A DNA stretch of 64,000 bases from Quadrisphaera sp. RL12-1S (GTDB lineage: Bacteria; Actinomycetota; Actinomycetes; Actinomycetales; Quadrisphaeraceae). The DNA is taken from assembly GCF_014270065.1 (NCBI RefSeq), contig NZ_JACNME010000017.1, positions 1 through 64,000 on the forward strand, given 5' to 3'. The notes under the pieces are model-generated. The model did no database searches and was not told the DNA's origin. It was given only the letters and a program-made list of their open reading frames with translations. How positions within the stretch are numbered: the stretch's first letter is position 1; every line of letters begins with the position of its first letter. Shown here piece by piece: positions 31,991-40,703 of this stretch. Both the position numbers and the translations under genes were made by a program.

Positions 31991-32153
31991 GAGGCTCCCG
32001 TGAACCACGTTGCCTGTGTGTCTCGTGTGACTCAAGTGGCGGAAGTCCAGATATGACCGTTCTGCACCCCTGCCCCACCGCCGTCGTGACCGAACCGCAA
32101 CCCGGGAGCCCTCAGCTCACGGCGCTGCCCGGGGGCGGCCTAGGGTCGACGGG

Positions 32154-33242
32154 GTGAGCGACGTCCTCGCCGTGGGCTGCTACACCGCCGAGACGGGTGG
32201 ACGGGGCGGGGGCATCGCGCTCGTGGCGCGCGACAGCGCTACGGGGCGCCTGGGCGGCGTCCTCGCGACGCACCCCGCACCGTCGCCGTCGTTCCTGGTC
32301 ACCTCCGGGGAGGGCCCGCTGCGGGTGGTGCACGCCGCGCACGAGCTGCCCGAGGGCGCGGTCTCCACCTGGCGCCTCGACGGCTCCGGAGGCGCCCTGC
32401 AGCTGGCGCGGGTGGGCAGCGGCGGTGGCTCCCCCTGCCACGTGGCGGTCCACCCGTCGGGCCTGCTGCTGGTGGCCAGCGGCTACGACGGCGCCGTGGG
32501 CGTGGTCGCGGTCCGCGGCCGGCCCGTCGCCCGCGCCGACGAGCTCGCGCAGGTCATCACGCCGGTGCTGCCCGGCGGGACCCCCGGCCCGGTGCTCGAC
32601 CGGCAGGCGGGCCCGCACCCGCACTCCGCCGCCTTCCTCGACGCCCGGCACGTGGTGGTGGCCGACCTCGGCACCGACGAGCTGCGCGTCCACGCCGTCG
32701 TCGTCGAGGACGGTGCACCCGCCCGCCTCGACCCCGACCCGGTCCAGGTGGTGCGCACCCCGCCCGGCAGCGGTCCCCGCACGGCGCTGGTGCGGGACGG
32801 GCGCCTGCACGTCACCGGCGAGCTCGACGGCACCCTCCTCACCGCCGACCTCGCCGACGGCCGCCTGGGCGCGCTGCGCTCCTCCCCCGCCCTCGCCGGC
32901 AGCGGCCCGGCGGGTCCGCCGTCGGAGGTCACCGCCGTCGGGCGGCGCCACCTCGTGGTCGCGACCCGCGGCGAGCAGCCGGCCCTCGCGGTCCACGCCG
33001 TGGATGCCGACGGCACCCCCCGGCCGCTGGTCGACCTGCCCCTGGAGCCCTTCGGCGCCCGGAACCCGCGGCACGTGCTGGCGCTGGGCCGCCACCTCTA
33101 CGTGTGCGCGCAGGACTCCGACCTCCTGCTGCACCTGGAGCTCGCCGGCCTGGACGAGGACGAGGACGACGCCGGGCCGCCGCGCGTGGTGGCGCACAGC
33201 GCCGTGCGCCTCGGCTCCCCCACCGCGGCGGTGGCCCTGTGA
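32154..33242 (+). CDS. Lactonase-family seven-bladed beta-propeller (YbhE/Pgl-like)
   Basis: A 362-residue protein of the lactonase family. It begins DVLAVGCYTAETGGRGGGIAL, a family signature, and has HVAVHPSGLLLVAS, PHPHSAAFLDARHVVVADLGTDELRVH and FGARNPRHVLALGRHLYVCAQDS, corresponding to successive blades. Known members hydrolyse 6-phosphogluconolactone or other sugar lactones in the cytosol. It overlaps the next gene by four bases, the first of three genes for D-amino-acid breakdown, so the substrate may not be the pentose-phosphate intermediate. GTG at 32154. A gap at 31991-32153 upstream contains its promoter region but no clear boxes. Confidence 0.82.
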   Translation: MSDVLAVGCYTAETGGRGGGIALVARDSATGRLGGVLATHPAPSPSFLVTSGEGPLRVVHAAHELPEGAVSTWRLDGSGGALQLARVGSGGGSPCHVAVHPSGLLLVASGYDGAVGVVAVRGRPVARADELAQVITPVLPGGTPGPVLDRQAGPHPHSAAFLDARHVVVADLGTDELRVHAVVVEDGAPARLDPDPVQVVRTPPGSGPRTALVRDGRLHVTGELDGTLLTADLADGRLGALRSSPALAGSGPAGPPSEVTAVGRRHLVVATRGEQPALAVHAVDADGTPRPLVDLPLEPFGARNPRHVLALGRHLYVCAQDSDLLLHLELAGLDEDEDDAGPPRVVAHSAVRLGSPTAAVAL

Positions 33243-34669
33243 ACAGCCCTGTGGACAGCCCTGTGGACGGCCCGCACGAGCAGCGGTTCGACGCGGACGC
33301 GGTCGGCGCGCTCGGCCCGTGGGCCAAGGCCGTGCCCGTCTCCGCGTGGGGCACCACCGGCGCGGACTGGGTGGACGGGACCGGCGGCCGCCCCCCGACG
33401 CTCGCGGACCTGCCCACCCCCGTGCTCACGCTGGACGCCGGGGCGGTCGCGGAGAACACCGCGGCGATGGCGGCCTGGGCGCGCACGGCCCGCTCGGCCA
33501 CCTCGGACCGCGCTGCCGCCGGACCGGGCGTCCGGGGCGTGGACCTGGCCCCGCACGGCAAGACGAGCATGGCGCCGGCGCTGTGGCGCACCCAGCTGGC
33601 GGCGGGTGCGTGGGCCGTCACGGTGGCGACCCCGTGGCAGCTGGCGGTGGCGCTGGACGCCGGCGTCCCCCGGGTGCTGGTGGCGGGACCGCTGCTCGAC
33701 GCCCGGGTGCACGCGCTCGCGGCCCGCGCCCTGGCCGACGGCAGCGCGGAGCGCGTGCTGGCGTGGGCGGACGGGGTGGACGTCGTCACCGCCACGGCGC
33801 AGGCCCGCGCGCGCAGCGGCGCCGACGCGGAGGCCGGCGAGGGGACCGGCTCGCCGCCGCTCGACGTCCTCGTGGAGCTGGGCGCCCCGGGCGCCCGCAC
33901 CGGGGCCCGCTCCGCGGAGGCGGCCCTGGCCGTGGCGCGCGCCGTGGTGGCGGCGCCGGGGCTGCGGCTGGCGGGAGTCGCGGGGTACGAGGGGGCTCTG
34001 GCGCACGACGCGTCACCGCGCTCGCTGGAGGTGGTGCGGGCGTGGCTGCGCGTGCTGCGCGACCTGCACGGGCGGCTGCTCGCCGAGGGCCTGCTCACCG
34101 GTCCCGGCGCCGCGGTGGTCTCCGCCGGGGGCAGCGCCTACTTCGACCTCGTCGCCGAGGAGCTGGCCGACCTGCACGACCCGCGCGGCGAGGCCGGTCC
34201 CGCGACCCGCGTGGTGGTGCGGGCCGGCGCCAGCGTCGCCCACGACGACGGCTTCTACGCCGGCATCACCCCGGCCACTCGCGGCGCGGGCCCGGCGCTG
34301 CGGGCCGGGCTGCACGGCTGGGCCCGGGTCATCTCCCGCCCGGAGCCGGGCCTGGCGCTGCTGGACGCGGGCAAGCGGGACCTCCCCGTCGACGAGGGCC
34401 TGCCCGTGGCGCAGGCCGTGCGCCGCGGCGGCCGCGGCCCCGCGGTGCCGGTGGAGCCCGGCACGGCCACCACCACCGCCCTCAACGACCAGCACCTGTT
34501 CCTGCGGCTGAGCGGCGCCGCGCAGCACCTGGCCGTCGGCGACGTGGTGCGCCTGGGGCTGTCGCACCCGTGCACGGCGTTCGACAGGTGGGCGCTGCTG
34601 CCCGTGCTGGACGACGCCCGCGCCGACGAGCCGCGGGTGGTGGGCCTGCTGCGGACGGTCTTCGGGTGA
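33239..34669 (+). CDS. D-serine-deaminase-like / D-threonine-aldolase-fold PLP enzyme
   Basis: A 476-residue enzyme of the alanine-racemase N-terminal fold. TPVLTLDAGAVAENTAAM opens the barrel; the PLP Lys is in PHGKTSMAPALW (about 107). The C-terminal part has LNDQHLFL (about 414) and LSHPCTAFD (about 442), the His and Cys that bind zinc in DSD1-type D-serine dehydratases. Likely it eliminates ammonia from a D-hydroxyamino acid or cleaves it as an aldolase. GTG overlaps the propeller stop, and its stop overlaps the deacylase GTG. The N-terminus has a duplicated 12-bp unit (33243-33266, SPVDSPVD). A downstream RidA would handle enamine products. Confidence 0.85.
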   Translation: MNSPVDSPVDGPHEQRFDADAVGALGPWAKAVPVSAWGTTGADWVDGTGGRPPTLADLPTPVLTLDAGAVAENTAAMAAWARTARSATSDRAAAGPGVRGVDLAPHGKTSMAPALWRTQLAAGAWAVTVATPWQLAVALDAGVPRVLVAGPLLDARVHALAARALADGSAERVLAWADGVDVVTATAQARARSGADAEAGEGTGSPPLDVLVELGAPGARTGARSAEAALAVARAVVAAPGLRLAGVAGYEGALAHDASPRSLEVVRAWLRVLRDLHGRLLAEGLLTGPGAAVVSAGGSAYFDLVAEELADLHDPRGEAGPATRVVVRAGASVAHDDGFYAGITPATRGAGPALRAGLHGWARVISRPEPGLALLDAGKRDLPVDEGLPVAQAVRRGGRGPAVPVEPGTATTTALNDQHLFLRLSGAAQHLAVGDVVRLGLSHPCTAFDRWALLPVLDDARADEPRVVGLLRTVFG

Positions 34670-36324
34670 CCTCCGCGGCCCCTTCGCCCGGTCCCCTGCT
34701 GGTCAGGGGTGCATCGCTGGTCGACGGCACGGGCGCCCCGGCCCGCCGCGGTGACGCCCTCGTCGTCGGCGGGCGGGTGGCCGCGCTCGGGGAGGGCCTC
34801 GCCCGCCAGGCCCCGCCGGGCACCCGCCTGCTCGACGCCGGCGGCCTGGTGCTGTGCCCGGGGTTCGTCGACCTGCACGCCCACTCCGACCTCGCCGTCC
34901 TCACGGACCCGGCCCACCCCTCCCGGGCGCTGCAGGGGGTGACCACGGAGGTGCTCGGGCAGGACGGCCTGTCCTACGCGCCCCTCGCCGAAGACGACGA
35001 CGACGGCGGACGCGCCGCCGAGGTGCTGGCCGCGCTCGACGTGCAGCTGGCCGGGTGGAACGGGCGCGTGCCGGACGGGCTCGTGACCTGGCACGACGTG
35101 GCCGGCTACCTGGACCGCGTCGACGCCGGCGCCGCGGTGAACGCCTGCTACCTCGTGCCGCAGGGGACGGTGCGGCGGGTGGTGGTCGGCGCCGAGGACC
35201 GCCCGGCGACCCCCGACGAGCTGCTCCGCATGCGCGCGCTCGTGCGCGCCGGGCTCGAGCAGGGGGCGGTGGGGATGTCGAGCGGGCTGACGTACGCCCC
35301 GGGCATGTACGCCGGCGCCGAGGAGCTGGTGGCGCTGTGCGAGGAGGTCGCCGCCGCCGGCGGGTACTGGGCGCCGCACACGCGCTCGTACGGGGCGGGG
35401 GCGCTGGAGGCCTACGCCGAGGCCCTCGAGGTGGGCCGCCGCAGCGGCGCCGCCGTCCACCTCACGCACGCGACGATGAACTTCCCCGTCAACCGCGGGC
35501 GCGCCGGGGAGCTGCTCGCCCTGGTGGAGGCCGCGGTGGCGGCGGGGCAGGACGTCACGCTGGACAGCTACCCGTACCTGCCGGGGTCCACCACGCTCGC
35601 CGCGCTGCTGCCGGGCTGGGCCGCCGCCGGCGGCCCGGACGCGCTGCTGGAGCGGCTCGGCAGCGCCGACCAGCTCACCCGGCTGCGCCACGACGTCGAG
35701 GTGGCCGGCTCCGACGGCTGCCACGGCGTGCCGGCCGACTGGGAATCCGTGCAGGTCAGCGGTGTGGCGCACCCCGACGACCCGTGGCTCGCCGCGTCGG
35801 TGGGCCTCTCGGTGGCGCAGCTGGCGCAGCGGGAGGGGCGCGCGCCGTTCGCCATCGTCGTCGACCTGCTGGTGCGGGACCGGCTGGGCACCACGGTGCT
35901 GCAGCACGTGGGAGACCCCGGCAACGTCCGCGCGGTGATGCGCTCGCCGCGCCACAGCGTGGGCAGCGACGGGCTGCTGGTGGGGCAGCGGCCGCACCCG
36001 CGGGCGTGGGGGGCGTTCGCGCACGTGCTCGGGCCGTGCGTGCGGGACGGCGTGCTGGGGCTGGAAGAGGCCGTCGAGCACATGACCTCCCGCCCGGCCC
36101 GGCGCCTGGGGCTCACCGACCGGGGCGTGCTGCGGGCCGGGGCGGTGGCGGACCTCGTGCTGGTCGACCCGGCGACCGTGGAGGGGGCGACCTTCGAGGA
36201 GCCGCGCCGCCCACCGCGCGGGATCCCGCACGTGCTGGTGGCGGGCGTCGCGGTGGTCGCCGACGGCGTGCGCACCGGCGCGACCCCCGGCCGCGCCCTG
36301 CGCCCCCTCCTCCCTCCCCCGTGA
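34666..36324 (+). CDS. N-acyl-D-amino-acid deacylase (D-aminoacylase)
   Basis: A 552-residue amidohydrolase-superfamily enzyme that releases free D-amino acids from N-acyl-D-amino acids. It has LLVRGASLVDGTGAPARRGD, the metal motif FVDLHAHSDL (about 67-76), VTTEVLGQDGLSYAP, SSGLTYAPGMYA, VHLTHATMN and RHSVGSDGLL (catalytic Asp). These match the D-aminoacylase subfamily rather than dihydropyrimidinases. Length is slightly above the usual 480-530. The GTG overlaps the previous stop by four bases. Its TGA is part of a CCCCCGTGATCATGG element. With 33239 and 36381 it forms a D-amino-acid route. Confidence 0.9.
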   Translation: MTSAAPSPGPLLVRGASLVDGTGAPARRGDALVVGGRVAALGEGLARQAPPGTRLLDAGGLVLCPGFVDLHAHSDLAVLTDPAHPSRALQGVTTEVLGQDGLSYAPLAEDDDDGGRAAEVLAALDVQLAGWNGRVPDGLVTWHDVAGYLDRVDAGAAVNACYLVPQGTVRRVVVGAEDRPATPDELLRMRALVRAGLEQGAVGMSSGLTYAPGMYAGAEELVALCEEVAAAGGYWAPHTRSYGAGALEAYAEALEVGRRSGAAVHLTHATMNFPVNRGRAGELLALVEAAVAAGQDVTLDSYPYLPGSTTLAALLPGWAAAGGPDALLERLGSADQLTRLRHDVEVAGSDGCHGVPADWESVQVSGVAHPDDPWLAASVGLSVAQLAQREGRAPFAIVVDLLVRDRLGTTVLQHVGDPGNVRAVMRSPRHSVGSDGLLVGQRPHPRAWGAFAHVLGPCVRDGVLGLEEAVEHMTSRPARRLGLTDRGVLRAGAVADLVLVDPATVEGATFEEPRRPPRGIPHVLVAGVAVVADGVRTGATPGRALRPLLPPP

Positions 36325-36350
36325 TCATGGACTTCCCGCGCACTTTCCGG
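36316..36350 (+). repeat. GTGATCATGG 3'-end element, copy A
   Basis: CCCCCGTGATCATGGACTTC begins this copy, which continues CCGCGCACTTTCCGG. The deacylase stop codon TGA (36322-36324) is inside it. The same sequence occurs twice in reverse orientation at 36808-36866 and as a shorter copy at 47058-47070. Confidence 0.75.
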
Positions 36351-36380
36351 CGGCGCCCCGCGGGGGCAGGATCGGGTGGC

Positions 36381-36785
36381 ATGACCAAGCGCACAGCCCT
36401 GACCACCCCTGACGCGCCCGCCGCCGCCCACTCCTTCTCGCAGGGGGTGCGCGCCGGGAACGTGGTCCAGGTCTCGGGGCAGGGCCCGGTCGACCCCGCC
36501 TCGGGTGAGTACCTGCACCCCGGCGACGTCGCCGCGCAGGTCGAGCGGACCCTGCTCAACGTCGAGGCCGTGCTCGCTGCGGGCGGGGCGACAATCGACG
36601 ACGTCGTCATGCTCCGCGTGTACCTGACGACGCGAGACCACTTCGCGGCGATGAACGAGGCCTACGAGGCGTTCGTGACCCGGCGGGTGCGTCACGGGGT
36701 GCTGCCGGCGCGGACCACGGTGATGGTCGAGCTGCCGCGCGAGGAGATGCTCGTGGAGGTCGACGCCCTCGCCGTCATCGCCTGA
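36381..36785 (+). CDS. RidA-family enamine/imine deaminase
   Basis: A 134-residue YjgF/RidA protein, usual length. SFSQGVRAGNVVQVSGQGPVDP, QVERTLLNVEAVLAAGG, DDVVMLRVYL and PARTTVMVELPREEMLVEVDALA cover the fold, with the key Arg in LPARTTV (about 113). It speeds hydrolysis of reactive enamines and imines, such as those released by PLP dehydratases like the product of 33239. ATG start with AGGATCGGG upstream. Between copies of the GTGATCATGG element. It may be cotranscribed with the deacylase, 56 bases upstream. Confidence 0.9.
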   Translation: MTKRTALTTPDAPAAAHSFSQGVRAGNVVQVSGQGPVDPASGEYLHPGDVAAQVERTLLNVEAVLAAGGATIDDVVMLRVYLTTRDHFAAMNEAYEAFVTRRVRHGVLPARTTVMVELPREEMLVEVDALAVIA

Positions 36786-36807
36786 GCTGACGACGGCGAG
36801 GACGCCG

Positions 36808-36866
36808 TGCGCGGGAAGCCCATGATCACGGGGGGAAAGTGCTTCGGAAGCCCATGATCACGGGGG
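36808..36866 (-). repeat. GTGATCATGG 3'-end element, tandem copies B and C
   Basis: Read on the minus strand, CCCCCGTGATCATGGGCTTC starts directly after the TAG of the oxidoreductase gene (copy B, 36837-36866) and recurs about 30 bases later (copy C, 36808-36836). Both have a trailing CACTTTCC- or CGCGCAC-type segment as in copy A. The core TGATCA is palindromic. Confidence 0.8.
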
Positions 36867-37970
36867 CTAGAGGGTGATCTCGGTGCCCTTCGCCGCGGAC
36901 TCGTAGACCGCGGTGACGATCCGCACCGCCTCCAGGCCGTGCGCGGCCGGCGCGATGGACGGCTCCAGGCCGCGCGCCGCCCGCATGAAGCCGTCGATCT
37001 CGTTCTGGAACGCCGGCACGATGTCGAAGCTGCGGCTGTCGACGTGCGGCACCACCTCGGTGATGGTGTCGTGCCGTTCGGTGAACAGCGTGAGCTCGGG
37101 CTCGAGCTCGGCGCCGCCGCGCTCGCCGAACAGCGCCAGACCGACCTGCGGCCGCCCGTGCAGGGAGTACGAGACGTCCAGGTGCAGCACCGCGCCGCCC
37201 TCGAACCTCACGACGGCGCCGGCGAGGTCCTCCACGGAGTTCTTCGAGACGTCGTAGTCGGCGGACTTCCACCGGCTCAGCGACTCGATGTTGCCGCGGT
37301 TGCCGAGCCGGTCGGAGGTGTAGCCGCTCACGGCGACGGCCCGCGGCGCGCCCATGAACCACCAGGCCAGGTCCAGGAAGTGCACGCCCACGTCGATGAG
37401 CGGCCCACCGCCGGAGATCGACCTGTCGGCGAACCAGCCGCCGGGGTTGCCGGCCTGGCGCAGGTACGTGGCCTTCGCGTAGTAGACCTCGCCGAGGTCG
37501 CCGGCGTCGGCGAAGGCCTTGAGCACCTGGGCGTTGGGCGACCAGCGCCGCACGTACCCGACCTGCACCACGCCGTCCGAGGCCGCCTCGGCGGCCACGA
37601 TGGCCTCCGCCTCGGCCACCGTGCGGGCCATCGGCTTCTCCACCAGCGCGCTGCGCCCGGAGGCGAGGACGTCGACGGCGACGCTCGCGTGCGTGTCGTT
37701 GCGGGTGCAGACGGACACCGCCTCGACCTCGGGGTCGGCCAGCAGCTCGGTGTGCGAGCCCACGGCGCGCACGGGCGGCTGGTCCCGGCCCAGCTCGGCG
37801 GCCAGCGCCGTGTACTGCGCCGCCCTGGCCTGCGCCCGGGAGAGGTCGACGTCGGCGACGGCGACGATGCGCGCGTCGGGGTTCTTCGCGTAGGAGCCCA
37901 GGTGCCACTCGGCGATGGAGCCGCCGCCCACCACGCCGATGCCCAGCGGGGCGCCCTCCTCACCAGCCAT
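36867..37970 (-). CDS. Gfo/Idh/MocA-family NAD(P)-dependent oxidoreductase
   Basis: A 367-residue dehydrogenase. The Rossmann domain starts IGVVGGGSIAEWHLGSY and VAVADVDLSRA; the catalytic motif EKPMARTVAEAE is at about 108-120, and GGGPLIDVGVHFLDLAWWF (about 175-195) holds the conserved Asp/His of the second domain. The family oxidises sugars, inositols or amino sugars using NAD(P). Its ATG lies in TGATG at the stop of the isomerase gene, so the two are coupled. Members next to a TIM-barrel isomerase often act on the same sugar. It ends right at the tandem element at 36808-36866. Confidence 0.9.
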   Translation of the reverse strand: MAGEEGAPLGIGVVGGGSIAEWHLGSYAKNPDARIVAVADVDLSRAQARAAQYTALAAELGRDQPPVRAVGSHTELLADPEVEAVSVCTRNDTHASVAVDVLASGRSALVEKPMARTVAEAEAIVAAEAASDGVVQVGYVRRWSPNAQVLKAFADAGDLGEVYYAKATYLRQAGNPGGWFADRSISGGGPLIDVGVHFLDLAWWFMGAPRAVAVSGYTSDRLGNRGNIESLSRWKSADYDVSKNSVEDLAGAVVRFEGGAVLHLDVSYSLHGRPQVGLALFGERGGAELEPELTLFTERHDTITEVVPHVDSRSFDIVPAFQNEIDGFMRAARGLEPSIAPAAHGLEAVRIVTAVYESAAKGTEITL

Positions 37971-38860
37971 CAGGCGGCCTCCGCCCACAGCTGGCGCGCG
38001 TGCGCGAGGCCCTTCGCCACGGCCGCGGCGTCGTCCTCGGGGCCCTCGAACTCGATGGTCACGGGCCCGTCGAAACCGGAGGCTCGCACCTCGCGGACGA
38101 TCGCCGCGAGCGGCAGGTCGCCGTCGCCGACCACCGAGCCGAGCAGGCCCGCGCCGCCGACCGTCCGCAGCCAGCCCTGCGCGGCCGGGTCGCCCGGGGG
38201 CTCCAGCTGCGCCCTGACGTGGAAGTCCTTGAGGTGCACCACCGACGCCGTCGGCAGGCTCGCGCGGACCGCCTCGAGCGGGTCGGCGTCCACGCAGCAG
38301 AAGTTGCCGACGTCGACCAGGGTGGAGAAGTTCGGCCGGCCGACGGCCGCCACGAGCGCCTGCACGCGGGCGGGGTCGTTCATGAAGAAGCCGTGGTTCT
38401 CCACCATCGTCGCCAGCCCCAGCTCGGCGGCGCGGTCGGCGACGCGCTGGCACGGCCCGACCACCAGCTCGGCCACCTCGCGGGCCTCGGCCGGCGAGGA
38501 CTCGCGCCAGGCCCAGGCGACGACGTCGTGGCGGACGCGCTGCACGCCGAGCCGGCGCGCCACCTCGAGGTGGGAGAAGACGCGCTGGACCTCGGACTCG
38601 AGGTCGCCGGCCTCGTGCGCCGAGCGGAAGTCGGCGGCGATGACGTAGCTGGTCAGGGGCAGGCCGCGCTGGGCGGCGCGGGCGGCGAGGGCGTCGGCCA
38701 GCGCCGGGTCGTCGGGGAGGTCGGCCCCGCCGGAGCCGGCCTGGGCGATCTCGAGGTGGTCGGCGCCGAGGTCTGCGACCTGGTCGACGACGTCGAGCAG
38801 GCCCATCCCCCCGGCGGCGATGGTCGAGGCGAAGCTGTAGGAGCTGACGCCGAGCTGCAC
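37970..38860 (-). CDS. Sugar phosphate isomerase/epimerase-like TIM-barrel protein
   Basis: A 296-residue xylose-isomerase-like (AP endonuclease 2 superfamily) protein. QLGVSSYSFASTIAAGG opens the barrel; metal-binding residues fit the Glu of MVENHGFFM (about 152), the Asp of STLVDVGNFC (about 185), HLKDFHV and the Glu of VTIEFEGPED near the end. Likely an epimerase, isomerase or dehydratase acting on a sugar or inositol. GTG or ATG start at 38860. Divergent from the M81 operon with 137 bases between, a region carrying inverted repeats. Confidence 0.85.
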   Translation of the reverse strand: MQLGVSSYSFASTIAAGGMGLLDVVDQVADLGADHLEIAQAGSGGADLPDDPALADALAARAAQRGLPLTSYVIAADFRSAHEAGDLESEVQRVFSHLEVARRLGVQRVRHDVVAWAWRESSPAEAREVAELVVGPCQRVADRAAELGLATMVENHGFFMNDPARVQALVAAVGRPNFSTLVDVGNFCCVDADPLEAVRASLPTASVVHLKDFHVRAQLEPPGDPAAQGWLRTVGGAGLLGSVVGDGDLPLAAIVREVRASGFDGPVTIEFEGPEDDAAAVAKGLAHARQLWAEAA

Positions 38861-38952
38861 GTGCGGTCCTCCGTCGGATCCGGGTCGGGCGTGGTCTGCG
38901 TGACGCTAGGCACGCGGCTCCCGCCGTGGCCAGGAGGTGGCGGATCGGCCAC

Positions 38953-38983
38953 CATCGAATTAACCGAAGTGCAACCTTCGATG
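38953..38983. promoter_or_regulatory. Nested inverted repeats in the divergent promoter region
   Basis: CATCGAA (38953-38959) pairs with TTCGATG (38977-38983) across 17 bases, and inside it CGAAG (38965-38969) pairs with CTTCG (38976-38980). The block is AT-richer than its surroundings (GAATTAACC) and ends 14 bases before the GTG at 38998. It is a candidate operator for the ROK repressor encoded downstream. Confidence 0.45.
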
Positions 38984-38997
38984 CGCAGGATCGCGCC

Positions 38998-40557
38998 GTG
39001 ACCAGCCCCGTGACCAGCCCCCACCGCCCCCGCATCGCCGTGCTCGGCGCCAGCCTCGAGGCGAGCACCCACTCCCCCGGTGCCACCCTGACCAGCGACT
39101 TCGTGCGGCTCGACGGCGAGGAGCTGCTCGCCTCGCGCCCGTGGCTGGCGCCCGGCACCCCGCTGCGCGAGACCGCGGACTGGGTGGGGCTGACGCACTA
39201 CCGGGCCATCCCCGGCGCGCCCGTGCCCGCGGCGGACTGGGCCGAGATGACCGGGGTGCTGCTCGGCGGGCTGGAGCGCGCCCTGGCGCAGGGCCCGCTG
39301 GACGGGGTGCTCCTCGACGTCCACGGCGCCATGAGCGTGGTGGGCACCGACGACCCGGAGGCCGAGCTCGCCGCGGCCGTGCGACGCCTCGTGGGGCCGG
39401 ACTGCCTGGTCAGCACCGGGATGGACCTGCACGGCAACGTCTCCGAGCTGCTGGCGCAGGCCTGCGACCTGCTCACCTGCTACCGGATGGCGCCCCACGA
39501 GGACGCGGAGGAGACCAAGGAGCGCGCGGCGCGCAACCTCGTGGACCGCCTGCTCGCCGCCGCGCGCGGCGAGGTGCCGCTGCGTCCGCTCAAGGCGCGC
39601 GTCCCGGTGCCCGTGCTGCTGCCCGGGGAGAAGACCAGCACGCGCGTGGAGCCCGCGGCGTCCCTGTACGCCCTGGTCCCGCAGGTGGAGGCTCGCCCCG
39701 GTGTGCTCGACGCCGGCATCTGGATCGGGTACGCCTGGGCCGACCTGCCGCGCAGCTCGGCGTGCGTGGTGGTCACCGGGGACGACGAGGCCGCCGTGAG
39801 GGCCGGCGCGGAGGAGCTGGCGCGGGCCATGTGGGCCGTGCGGGACGACTTCGCGTTCGTGGCCCCCACCGGCTCCCTCGCCGAGTGCCTCGACGCCGCC
39901 GCGGAGGCCGTGGCCCGCGGGGTGCGGCCGTTCTTCGTCTCCGACTCCGGGGACAACCCCACCGCGGGCGGCAGCGGTGACGCGACGTGGACGCTGACCC
40001 GGCTGCTGGAGCGCCCGGAGGTGGCCTCCGGGCAGCTGGAGGTGGTCTACGCCTCCGTCCCGGACGCCGAGGCGGCGCGCGCCGCCGCGGCCGCGGGGGT
40101 CGGCGCGCGCGTGCAGCTGCGGGTGGGGGCGCGGGTGGACGACGTGCACGCGCCGCCGGTGGCCCTGGACGCCGTGGTCGAGCACGTGCACGTCGGCGAC
40201 CCCGTCGCCCGCACCGAGGTGGTGCTGCGCACCGGCGGCCTGCGGCTGCTGCTCACCGAGCGCCGCAAGCCCTACCACCTCGAGGGCGACTTCCTCCGCA
40301 ACGGGATCGACGCGCGGGCGGCCGACGTCGTCGTCGTCAAGATCGGCTACCTGGAGCCGGAGCTGTTCGCCATGGCGGCCGACTGGCGGCTCGCCCTCAC
40401 CCCCGGCGGCGTGGACCAGGACCTGGCGCGGCTGCCGCACGAGCGCATCGCGCGCCCGATGCACCCCTACGACGCCTTCGGCGGCCCCGGCGGGGCCCCG
40501 GAGCCGTCGCTGGAGGCGGTGCTGGTGGGCGGGCTGGAAAGTTCGTCACCGAACTAA
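38998..40557 (+). CDS. M81-family metallopeptidase (MlrC-like)
   Basis: A 519-residue protein. It starts RIAVLGASLEASTHSPG and has the zinc-binding sites DVHGAMSV (about 107) and DLHGNVSE (about 142), then YRMAPHEDAEETKERAA and, in the C-terminal half, VSDSGDNPTAGGSGDATW (about 312). This is the MlrC/M81 family named after microcystin-degrading enzymes; most members are uncharacterised amidases. GTG at 38998 or a second GTG six codons later. It leads a run of transport and kinase genes, so it may cleave an amide or peptide bond in the imported compound. Its last codons carry an inverted repeat. Confidence 0.87.
   Translation: MTSPVTSPHRPRIAVLGASLEASTHSPGATLTSDFVRLDGEELLASRPWLAPGTPLRETADWVGLTHYRAIPGAPVPAADWAEMTGVLLGGLERALAQGPLDGVLLDVHGAMSVVGTDDPEAELAAAVRRLVGPDCLVSTGMDLHGNVSELLAQACDLLTCYRMAPHEDAEETKERAARNLVDRLLAAARGEVPLRPLKARVPVPVLLPGEKTSTRVEPAASLYALVPQVEARPGVLDAGIWIGYAWADLPRSSACVVVTGDDEAAVRAGAEELARAMWAVRDDFAFVAPTGSLAECLDAAAEAVARGVRPFFVSDSGDNPTAGGSGDATWTLTRLLERPEVASGQLEVVYASVPDAEAARAAAAAGVGARVQLRVGARVDDVHAPPVALDAVVEHVHVGDPVARTEVVLRTGGLRLLLTERRKPYHLEGDFLRNGIDARAADVVVVKIGYLEPELFAMAADWRLALTPGGVDQDLARLPHERIARPMHPYDAFGGPGGAPEPSLEAVLVGGLESSSPN
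40540..40555. promoter_or_regulatory. Candidate ROK-type operator overlapping the M81 gene end
   Basis: AGTTCG and CGAACT flank a four-base TCAC spacer, giving AGTTCGTCACCGAACT. It covers the last codons of the M81 gene and lies 149 bases before the binding-protein ATG. The TTCG...CGAA pattern with an AT-richer surround is as expected for ROK/NagC-like sites. No promoter boxes are certain. Confidence 0.5.
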
Positions 40558-40703
40558 GTCGGAGGTTCTTTCGCAACGGCTCGGGGTCTGCTCAGATCTG
40601 CGCTCACCACCTCGCACCACCTGGCACCACCGGCTCTCCGACGACGACGTCGAGCAGCACCCCGATCCAGCCACGCGCACCGCGGAACCCCAGGAGCACA
40701 CCC

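Noticed and set aside
36316-36866. Inverted copies of the GTGATCATGG element as ends of a mobile unit carrying ridA
   Set aside because: A further copy lies after cutC without such a partner, and each copy is better explained as sitting at the 3' end of the gene it follows.
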